From an uncultured Oscillospiraceae bacterium (lineage in GTDB: Bacteria; Bacillota; Clostridia; Oscillospirales; Oscillospiraceae), in NCBI GenBank assembly GCA_947624395.1, contig CANQKA010000017.1:1-32080 (forward strand): a stretch of DNA of 32,080 bases. Direction: 5' to 3'. This document shows, piece after piece, positions 1-4,938 of this stretch. Position 1 is the stretch's first letter; each line of letters begins with the position of its first letter. A program made the translations under genes and the position numbers. The notes under the pieces are model-generated. The model was not told the DNA's origin. It saw only the letters and a program-made list of their open reading frames with translations, and did no database searches.

Positions 1-863
1 CGGTTGCCCTCCAGGGATTCAATGAGGGCCGTTTCCTCGCCGCAGACGAACGCGCCCGCGCCGGCCTTGATGCGGATATCGCAGCTGAAATCTGTGCCCA
101 GAATGTTCCTGCCCAGATAGCCCCGCTCCCGGGCCTGACGGATGGCCTCGGTCAGGCGGACGATGGCGAGAGGATACTCGGCCCGGACGTATACAACGGC
201 CTCGATGCAGCCGATGGCGTACGCGCCGATCAGCATGCCTTCGATCAGGTTGTGGGGGTCGGATTCAATGACGGCCCGGTCCATGAACGCGCCGGGGTCG
301 CCCTCGTCCGCGTTGCAAATGAGGTATTTCTCCGTGCCGGCGCTCTGCCGCGCCGCGTTCCACTTGAACCACGTGGGAAAGCCCGCGCCGCCGCGACCGG
401 CCAGGCCGGAGATCTTGATCTCCTCGATGACCTGCTCGGGGGTCATGGTCTTCAGCACCTTTTCCAGGGCCTGGTAGCCGTCGTCCGCTAAATATTCGTC
501 GATGCTCTCCGGGTCGATGACGCCGCAGTGCCGCAGGGCGATACGGGTCTGTTTGGTGAGAAAGCTCTCGTCCTCGGGCTGTATCAGGATGTTAGAAAGG
601 CTGGCGTAATCGCCGGTCTTGACGGCGGATACGATGGTCTCGGCGTTCTCCGGCGTCACGTGCACGCAGCGGTGGAGAAAACCCCGGTCATCGTACACGT
701 CCACGATGGGTTCCAAAAAGCACGCGCCCACGCAGCCGGTGATGGAAAGCTTCGCGTCCACGTCGGCCGTCAGGGCTTTTTGCAGGGCGTCGTAGACCGC
801 CGCCGCGCCGGCGGCCAGACCGCAGCTGCCCTCGCCCACTACGATACGAGCTGGCATTTTCAT
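1..863 (-). CDS. nuoF: NuoF-like flavoprotein subunit (NADH-binding), 3' part cut by window edge
   Basis: Partial; 287 codons are visible from the N-terminus. An N-terminal thioredoxin-like ferredoxin stretch has Cys14, Cys44 and Cys48. The 51-kDa NADH/FMN domain follows, with GRGGAGFPT at about 156-164, NADEGDPGAFMDR at 184-196 and GAGAFVCGEETAL at 268-280. This is the NuoF/HydB/HndC family, which takes electrons from NAD(P)H through FMN; in Clostridia such subunits usually belong to soluble bifurcating [FeFe]-hydrogenases or formate dehydrogenases. The start at 863 overlaps the stop of the upstream NuoE-like gene (ATGA), so the two are translationally coupled; a second ATG lies at 857. The ferredoxin domain shows three cysteines where the classical [2Fe-2S] set has four (Gly10 sits near the expected first position). 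The partner catalytic subunit would lie beyond base 1, so the identity of the complex cannot be decided here. Confidence 0.93.
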   Translation of the reverse strand, partial: MKMPARIVVGEGSCGLAAGAAAVYDALQKALTADVDAKLSITGCVGACFLEPIVDVYDDRGFLHRCVHVTPENAETIVSAVKTGDYASLSNILIQPEDESFLTKQTRIALRHCGVIDPESIDEYLADDGYQALEKVLKTMTPEQVIEEIKISGLAGRGGAGFPTWFKWNAARQSAGTEKYLICNADEGDPGAFMDRAVIESDPHNLIEGMLIGAYAIGCIEAVVYVRAEYPLAIVRLTEAIRQARERGYLGRNILGTDFSCDIRIKAGAGAFVCGEETALIESLEGN

Positions 864-1351
864 CCGATCTGCGCCTCCTTCCGAAGGTCCCGTAAGATCT
901 GCCGGGCCTTGTCCGGCGTCAGGGAACCGTACGCCTTGTCGTTGATCATCATCACCGGCGCAAGAGAGCAGCAGCCCAGGCACGCCACCACCGACAGGGA
1001 GAAAAGTCCGTCCTCCGTCGTCTCGTTGCTGCCGATGCCAAGCTCGTCCGTCACCGCGTCCAGAATACGCTCCGCGCCGTTTACATAACACGCCGTGCCC
1101 TTGCACAGCATGACCAGATATTTGCCCATGGGCTGGAAGCGGAACTGGGAGTAAAACGTCGCCACGCCCAGTATTTTCGCGGGGCTGGCGCCGGTGCGCT
1201 CCGAGATACGGTACACCGCGTCCATGGGCACATAGCCGTACAGCTCCTGGGTCTTTTGCAGAATGGAGATGAGGCTGCCTTTGACGTTGGCGTACTCCGC
1301 CAGCGTCGGCTCCAGCAGCGTCAGGTCCACGCTCGGTTTGTTGCAGCTCAT
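860..1351 (-). CDS. nuoE: NuoE-like [2Fe-2S] thioredoxin-fold subunit
   Basis: 163 aa, the usual size for NuoE/HydC/HndA proteins. The four cluster ligands are visible as C-x4-C (Cys83, Cys88) and C-x3-C (Cys124, Cys128), after a helical N-terminal domain containing the family's GVATFYSQF segment at about 62-70. The protein carries a [2Fe-2S] cluster and passes electrons to or from the NuoF-like flavoprotein encoded next, with which it overlaps by four bases. The start at 1351 is preceded by GGAGTGA about 6 bases upstream. A promoter with TTGATT/TAAAAT and a 17-bp spacer lies at 1477-1505, giving a leader of about 120 nt that contains a tandem 10-bp repeat (1367-1386). It is probably a soluble hydrogenase or formate dehydrogenase diaphorase subunit rather than membrane complex I, because no nuoA-D or nuoG genes adjoin it. 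Confidence 0.93.
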   Translation of the reverse strand: MSCNKPSVDLTLLEPTLAEYANVKGSLISILQKTQELYGYVPMDAVYRISERTGASPAKILGVATFYSQFRFQPMGKYLVMLCKGTACYVNGAERILDAVTDELGIGSNETTEDGLFSLSVVACLGCCSLAPVMMINDKAYGSLTPDKARQILRDLRKEAQIG

Positions 1352-1366
1352 GATCGGTCACTCCTT

Positions 1367-1386
1367 TATCTGTCAATATCTGTCAA
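1367..1386. repeat. Tandem 10-bp direct repeat in the nuoE leader
   Basis: TATCTGTCAA occurs twice back to back between the promoter and ribosome site of the NuoE-like gene. It shares the TGTCA core with the half-sites of the XRE operator at 1560-1619, so the same regulator might bind both; this is only suggestive. Confidence 0.4.
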
Positions 1387-1466
1387 AGTGTCGCCGGATA
1401 TGGAAAATGGGTCCAGGCGCTCCCCTTCCAGGACGCCAAAACCCGGCCCTCCCCGTCTGCGATTTT

Positions 1467-1505
1467 TAACATTGTTATTTTAGCATGCACAGTATTAAAA
1501 ATCAA
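1467..1505 (-). promoter_or_regulatory. Promoter of the nuoE-nuoF operon, with a small palindrome
   Basis: On the minus strand, -35 TTGATT (1500-1505), a 17-bp spacer and -10 TAAAAT (1477-1482). An 11-bp palindrome TAACATTGTTA (1467-1477) touches the -10 and covers the expected start site. It could be a repressor site, but it does not match the canonical Rex operator in half-site order. Confidence 0.6.
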
Positions 1506-1545
1506 GACGGGACGGGCGGGGCGGAAATATTTTCGCCCGGGGCTA

Positions 1546-1574
1546 TTGACAGACGGATATGACAAGAGTATAAT
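1546..1574 (+). promoter_or_regulatory. Full-consensus sigma-A promoter of the XRE gene
   Basis: TTGACA (1546-1551), 17-bp spacer, TATAAT (1569-1574): both hexamers and the spacing are ideal. A promoter this strong would need repression, which fits the operator overlying it. Confidence 0.85.
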
Positions 1575-1619
1575 GCAAAATGACAAGGATAATTGTCAAT
1601 TCGGCAAAGATAGTTGTCA
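1560..1619. promoter_or_regulatory. Symmetric four-half-site operator (TGACAA/TTGTCA)
   Basis: Two TGACAA half-sites (1560-1565, 1581-1586) and two TTGTCA half-sites (1593-1598, 1614-1619) are all symmetric about 1589.5. The inner pair is an inverted repeat with a 6-bp gap. Each outer half-site lies 21 bp from its inner neighbour, about two helical turns. The array runs from the -35/-10 spacer, past the start site, to just before the ribosome site of the XRE gene, so autorepression by that protein is the likely role. Confidence 0.7.
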
Positions 1620-1633
1620 TTGGGAGGTGCGCT

Positions 1634-1852
1634 ATGGTCCTGCGAAACCGGCTGAAGGAGCGGCGGGCCGCGCTGGGAGTCAATCAACAGGATATGGGGC
1701 GAATGTGCGGCGTGTCCCGCCAGACCATCAGTCTCATCGAGCGGGGGGATTATTCGCCGTCGGTCACCCTGGCGCTGACCATCGCCAGGGTGTGCGGCGT
1801 GACGGTGGAGGAAGTATTCTATTTACAAGAGGATGAAAGGGAGGAAAAATGA
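1634..1852 (+). CDS. Small XRE-family helix-turn-helix regulator
   Basis: 72 aa, essentially one Cro/C1-type HTH domain: a recognition-helix region around VSRQTISLIERGDYSPS (about 27-43) and the typical tail VCGVTVEEVF. An in-frame ATG exists farther upstream at 1580, but 1634 is preferred because GGGAGG lies 6 bases before it and because 1580 falls inside the operator and at the predicted transcription start. Its stop is two bases before the start of a membrane-protein gene, so the two form an operon. This XRE plus DUF3169-type membrane protein pairing is common in Firmicutes; the physiological role is unknown. The symmetric half-sites over its own promoter suggest autoregulation by a dimer or tetramer. 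Confidence 0.9.
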   Translation: MVLRNRLKERRAALGVNQQDMGRMCGVSRQTISLIERGDYSPSVTLALTIARVCGVTVEEVFYLQEDEREEK

Positions 1853-1853
1853 C

Positions 1854-2648
1854 ATGGATAACAACGAGATCAAAAGGGCCAACCGGAAAGCGCTGCCAAA
1901 GTTTTTGCTGAGTTTGGCGGCAAGCCTGGCAGTCGGCGGGTGCATCGGGTTTTTCGCGGCCAAATACGGCTGGAACGAGATGGCGGACGGCTTGAAGAGC
2001 GCGGGACGGGCGTTCGGCTCCCATGTGGCGCCGTGGCTGCTGGCGGCGGAGGCCGTGGCGCTGCCGGCGGTGGCCGCGCCTCTTTACAGAAAGGCGAAAG
2101 AGCGGCTGGCCGCCTGGGACGGCGAGGACGAGGCGGTATCGGACCAGATCGACGCGGGGCTGAGCCTGGTGGTGTGGATCGCGAACGGGGCGTGCATCGT
2201 CAGCTTTTTCCTGATCGCGGCCAGCTATGCCGGGGGCTTCGCCATCTTTGAGGACACCAGTGCATCCGTGATGCTGCTGGTGGGCATCGGGGCGTTTTTT
2301 GCGGTCATGGCCGAGAACATCGCGCTCCAGCAGAAATGCGTGGACGCGGCGAAAAAGACGAACCCGGAAAAGACCGCGTCCGTGTACGACGTGAAGTTTC
2401 AGAGGAAGTGGATGGACAGCTGCGACGAGGCGGAAAAGCTGCTCATCGGCAAGTGCGCGCTCAGGGCGTACCAGGCGGTGAATACGGTCTGCGTGACGCT
2501 GGCGGGGGTGTTCGCCGTGGGGGCTATCATATTCGACATCGGGTTTCTGCCGTCGCTGGCCGTGTGTCTGGTGTGGCTGGTGAGCCAGTGCGTGTACTGC
2601 CGGGAGTGCATGAAGTACGCCAAGGCCGGAAAGGTGATACGTCCCTGA
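1854..2648 (+). CDS. Integral membrane protein, DUF3169-like
   Basis: 264 aa. Hydrophobic segments are visible at about 17-40 (LLSLAASLAVGGCIGFF), 60-75, 105-125, 135-155, 212-232 and 235-252, separated by charged loops. The segment SVYDVKFQRKWMDSCDEAEKL before the last two membrane spans resembles DUF3169 proteins; this assignment is from memory of the family. The start at 1854 is chosen over an in-frame ATG at 1833 because GGGAGG (1839-1844) lies 9 bases upstream and 1833 would overlap the XRE gene. Co-transcription with that regulator suggests a function linked to membrane stress or sensing, but no activity can be assigned from sequence. Confidence 0.85.
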   Translation: MDNNEIKRANRKALPKFLLSLAASLAVGGCIGFFAAKYGWNEMADGLKSAGRAFGSHVAPWLLAAEAVALPAVAAPLYRKAKERLAAWDGEDEAVSDQIDAGLSLVVWIANGACIVSFFLIAASYAGGFAIFEDTSASVMLLVGIGAFFAVMAENIALQQKCVDAAKKTNPEKTASVYDVKFQRKWMDSCDEAEKLLIGKCALRAYQAVNTVCVTLAGVFAVGAIIFDIGFLPSLAVCLVWLVSQCVYCRECMKYAKAGKVIRP

Positions 2649-2672
2649 GACGGCGGGGCGATAAAATACCAC

Positions 2673-2701
2673 TTGTAAAATGCGTGTATAGCGAATATAA
2701 T
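2673..2701 (+). promoter_or_regulatory. Promoter of murC
   Basis: TTGTAA (2673-2678), 17-bp spacer, TATAAT (2696-2701), located in the 96-bp gap between the DUF3169-like gene and murC. It gives murC its own transcript with a leader of about 37 nt. Confidence 0.75.
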
Positions 2702-2744
2702 GAAAGGAGCGGCAAGAACACACAACATATTGGGGTTATGAAGC

Positions 2745-4127
2745 ATGACAGCATCATTTGACGAATATCTGGCTCCCGGCAAACGGGGCTATCTCATCGG
2801 CATCGGCGGCGTGTCCATGTCCCCCCTGGCGGAGGTCTTGCAGGGCGAGGGCCTGGCGATATCCGGAAGCGACATGCAGCGCAGCGACAAGGTGGAGCAC
2901 CTGGAAGGTCTGGGCATCCGGGTGAACATCGGCCACAACGCCGGGAACATCAACACCGGCTACGATTTCGTGGTCCGCACCGCCGCCGTCCACGACGACA
3001 ACCCGGAGATACGGGCCGCACGGGAGATGGGCATACCCGTGTTCGAGCGGACCCAGGCCTGGGGCGCGCTGATGAAGCGGTACAAAAACGCCCTGTGCAT
3101 CGCCGGTACCCACGGCAAGACCACCACTACCTCCATGTGCACCCATATCCTGATGGCGGCGGAAAAGGACCCCACGGTCATGATAGGCGGCACCCTGCCC
3201 CTGCTCCAGGCCGGACACCGGGTGGGCGCGGGGGATACCATCGTGATGGAGAGCTGCGAGTATTACGACAGCTTCCTGGCCTTCTTCCCCACCGTGGCCG
3301 TGATACTGGACATCGACGCGGACCATCTGGACTATTTTGCAGACCTGGAGGCGGTCAAGACATCGTTCCGGAAATTCGCCCAGCTGGTGCCCGCCGACGG
3401 GGTGGTGGTGGCCAACCTGGATGACGCCAATACCATGGCGGCGCTGGCGGGTCTGGACAGGCACATGGTCACCTTTGGCCTGACGCCGGAGGCAGATATC
3501 CAGGCGGTGAACATCGTCAGCCGGGGCGCGCAGACGGATTTCGACATTTTGAAAAACGGCCAGTTCTTCACTCACCTGCACCTGCAGGTGCCCGGGGTGC
3601 ACAACGTGAAAAACGCCCTGGCGGCGGCAGCCGCGGCCATGACATTGGGCGTGTCCCCCAACGCGGTGACATACGGCCTGGCCGGGTTCCGGGGGGCCAA
3701 CCGGCGCTTCGAGTTCAAGGGCAAGTATAACGGCGCGGACGTGTACGACGATTACGCCCATCACCCCGGCGAGCTGAAGGCCCTGCTGGACGCGGTGGAG
3801 CCGCTGGGGTACAAGCGGGTCATCGTCATATTCCAGCCACACACGTATTCCCGGACCAACGCCCTGTTCGACGACTTCGTGAAGCAGCTCAAAAGGCCGG
3901 ATCTGGCGATCTTGGCGGAGATATACGCCGCTCGGGAGACGAATATCCTGGGCATTTCCTCGGCGGACCTGGCCAAGCAGATACCGAACAGCATCTTCCG
4001 GCCCACTTTCGACGAGATCGAGACGATCCTGCGGGCCAGCGTGCAGCCAGGAGATCTGGTGCTGACCGTGGGCGCGGGGGACGTGTATAGGATCGGCGAG
4101 GACCTGGTGGAAAAAGGGAAAAATTGA
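2745..4127 (+). CDS. murC: UDP-N-acetylmuramate--L-alanine ligase
   Basis: 460 aa, normal length for MurC, the cytoplasmic ATP-dependent ligase adding L-Ala to UDP-MurNAc in peptidoglycan synthesis. Domain order is as expected. The N-terminal Rossmann domain opens with GYLIGIGGVSMSPLAE (about 15-30). The central ATPase domain has the P-loop GTHGKTT at 121-127 and the ESCEYYDSF and DIDADHLDYF segments that bind Mg and substrate. The C-terminal domain carries DDYAHHPGELKALL and FQPHTYSRT. The ending GAGDVYRIGEDLV is typical of MurC and argues against Mpl. The start at 2745 has only a modest ribosome site (GGGG at 2732-2735); no better in-frame ATG is near. It is transcribed alone and ends just before a palindromic repeat that supplies a terminator. 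Confidence 0.95.
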   Translation: MTASFDEYLAPGKRGYLIGIGGVSMSPLAEVLQGEGLAISGSDMQRSDKVEHLEGLGIRVNIGHNAGNINTGYDFVVRTAAVHDDNPEIRAAREMGIPVFERTQAWGALMKRYKNALCIAGTHGKTTTTSMCTHILMAAEKDPTVMIGGTLPLLQAGHRVGAGDTIVMESCEYYDSFLAFFPTVAVILDIDADHLDYFADLEAVKTSFRKFAQLVPADGVVVANLDDANTMAALAGLDRHMVTFGLTPEADIQAVNIVSRGAQTDFDILKNGQFFTHLHLQVPGVHNVKNALAAAAAAMTLGVSPNAVTYGLAGFRGANRRFEFKGKYNGADVYDDYAHHPGELKALLDAVEPLGYKRVIVIFQPHTYSRTNALFDDFVKQLKRPDLAILAEIYAARETNILGISSADLAKQIPNSIFRPTFDEIETILRASVQPGDLVLTVGAGDVYRIGEDLVEKGKN

Positions 4128-4130
4128 GAA

Positions 4131-4189
4131 TCTCTCCCCCAGTCAGCGCCAAAGGCGCTGACAGCCCCCTCGTCAGAGGGGGCCTTTTT
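4131..4189 (+). terminator. Palindromic repeat arm, copy 1, acting as murC terminator
   Basis: Begins 3 bases after the murC stop. Two hairpins: AGTCAGCGCC/GGCGCTGAC, then CCCCCTC-GTCA-GAGGGGG followed by TTTTT (4185-4189). The second is a good intrinsic terminator. It belongs to a dispersed family with the outline TCTCTCCCCCAGTC...GAGGGGGCC found at several loci here. Confidence 0.8.
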
Positions 4190-4210
4190 CTATATGTGGG
4201 CAGTGGTCTG

Positions 4211-4264
4211 TCTCTCCCCCAGTCAGCGCCAAAGGCGCTGACTGCCCCCTCGTCAGAGGGGGCC
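4211..4264 (+). repeat. Palindromic repeat arm, copy 2
   Basis: Nearly identical to copy 1 (one difference in the region between hairpins: ACTGCC for ACAGCC), same orientation, 80 bp downstream. Followed by a GC-rich GCGCTGCGGCGC palindrome rather than a T-tract. Confidence 0.8.
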
Positions 4265-4286
4265 GCGCTGCGGCGCGAGGGGGCAA

Positions 4287-4337
4287 TCCCCCAGTCACCG
4301 CCTGACGGCGGCGACAGCCCCCTTTGACAAGGGGGCC
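4287..4337 (+). repeat. Palindromic repeat arm, copy 3 (diverged)
   Basis: Retains TCCCCCAGTC, a changed first hairpin (CCGCC/GGCGG) and CCCCCTT-TGAC-AAGGGGG in the second. The compensated changes in both hairpins suggest that stem pairing, not the sequence, is maintained. Confidence 0.7.
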
Positions 4338-4379
4338 TTCGATATTGTGCGCGGCTGCGCCGCGATTTTAGATCCTTGT

Positions 4380-4402
4380 CCCCTCGGAAGAGGGGGCCTT
4401 TT
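4380..4402 (+). repeat. Palindromic repeat arm, copy 4 (partial, terminator-like)
   Basis: Only the second hairpin remains (CCCCTC-GGAA-GAGGGG), followed by TTTTT. It is the last unit of the tandem cluster and insulates the downstream LytTR-like box from murC transcription. Confidence 0.6.
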
Positions 4403-4425
4403 TATATGGATTTTTCTTCCAAAAG

Positions 4426-4457
4426 TGCAATTCACGTCGTGATTTCTGCATTTCAGG
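4426..4457 (+). promoter_or_regulatory. LytTR-type regulator box upstream of the GG-leader peptide
   Basis: Direct repeats TGCAATTCACG (4426-4436) and TGCATTTCAGG (4447-4457), exactly 21 bp apart start to start, ending 9 bp before the -35. Paired ~9-bp repeats at a two-turn period just upstream of a weak promoter are the layout of ComE/PlnC/AgrA-type sites, and CATTTCAG resembles the ComE half-site. An 11-bp quasi-palindrome TCACGTCGTGA (4432-4442) overlaps. The 35 bp 4426-4460 recur exactly at 4813-4847. The regulator itself is not in the window. Confidence 0.65.
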
Positions 4458-4466
4458 ACAAAAATA

Positions 4467-4496
4467 TTGACATTTGGCAGGAAAAATTGCTATGTT
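4467..4496 (+). promoter_or_regulatory. Activator-type promoter of the GG-leader peptide
   Basis: TTGACA (4467-4472), 18-bp spacer, TATGTT (4491-4496). The long spacer and weak -10 suggest need for an activator at the adjacent box. Confidence 0.65.
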
Positions 4497-4561
4497 GCCA
4501 CCAGAAACAGCGACAAGTTGAGCTGTATCAAAAACCAAAATTCATAAGGGAGGATAATACC

Positions 4562-4753
4562 ATGGAAAACACGAAGAACAATGAGCAGCTGGCGGAAGAG
4601 GCCCTGAAGAACGTGACGGGCGGCGACGGCAAGCTGGCCAAGGGCTGGATCTGCGACAACTGCGGCGCAGAGGTGAAGGCCGCCAAGGCCAAGAACGGCA
4701 AAGCCTACTGCATCCCCTGCTACAACAAGCTCTTTCCGGAGACAAACGCGTGA
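4562..4753 (+). CDS. Double-glycine-leader peptide with zinc-ribbon-like core
   Basis: 63 aa. Residues 1-21 fit a double-glycine export leader: Gly20-Gly21 at -2/-1, Val18 at -4, Leu15 at -7 and Leu10 at -12 in LAEEALKNVTGG. C39-peptidase ABC exporters recognise such leaders on bacteriocins and peptide pheromones. The predicted 42-aa mature part is Lys-rich and holds two CxxC pairs (Cys31/Cys34, Cys50/Cys53) separated by 15 residues, like a one-metal zinc ribbon (WICDNCGAEV...YCIPCYNKLF). The start is set by GGGAGG about 9 bases upstream. It has its own promoter and LytTR-like box, almost identical to those of the giant gene downstream. No exporter, immunity or modification gene is nearby. 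It could be a bacteriocin-like or signalling peptide, or a RiPP precursor with a zinc-binding core; a purely cytoplasmic zinc-ribbon protein is less likely given the leader. Confidence 0.75.
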   Translation: MENTKNNEQLAEEALKNVTGGDGKLAKGWICDNCGAEVKAAKAKNGKAYCIPCYNKLFPETNA

Positions 4754-4784
4754 GCTGAACCGGCAAAATCTCTAAAATCGAACC

Positions 4785-4813
4785 AAGCCGCCCGGGTTTT
4801 TACCGGGCGGCTT
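4785..4813 (+). terminator. Hairpin after the GG-leader peptide gene
   Basis: AAGCCGCCCGG / CCGGGCGGCTT, an 11-bp perfect stem with a 7-nt T-rich loop. No T-tract follows; its last base is the first base of the second LytTR-like box. It may be a weak terminator or a barrier between the two units. Confidence 0.55.
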
Positions 4814-4844
4814 GCAATTCACGTCGTGATTTCTGCATTTCAGG
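4813..4844 (+). promoter_or_regulatory. LytTR-type regulator box upstream of the 3030-aa protein
   Basis: Same pair TGCAATTCACG (4813-4823) and TGCATTTCAGG (4834-4844) with the same 21-bp period, and the same 9-bp distance to the -35, as at 4426-4457. The two loci are identical over 35 bp and nearly so into the -35, which indicates control by the same regulator and probably origin by duplication. Confidence 0.65.
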
Positions 4845-4853
4845 ACAGAATTA

Positions 4854-4883
4854 TTGACTTTGGGCGGGGCGATTTGCTATGTT
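4854..4883 (+). promoter_or_regulatory. Activator-type promoter of the 3030-aa protein
   Basis: TTGACT (4854-4859), 18-bp spacer, TATGTT (4878-4883). Spacing and -10 are the same as in the GG-leader peptide promoter. Confidence 0.65.
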
Positions 4884-4938
4884 GTTGCCAGAATTGGTTG
4901 AATATACACGTTTGTAATATCGCAAGGAGGACACTGGA

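Noticed and set aside
4124-4327. Small coding frame within the tandem palindromic repeats after murC
   Set aside because: It has no ribosome site and simply reads through the repeat arms.
4785-4813. Standard intrinsic terminator after the GG-leader peptide
   Set aside because: The stem is strong but no T-tract follows, so efficient termination is not assured; kept as a weaker call.
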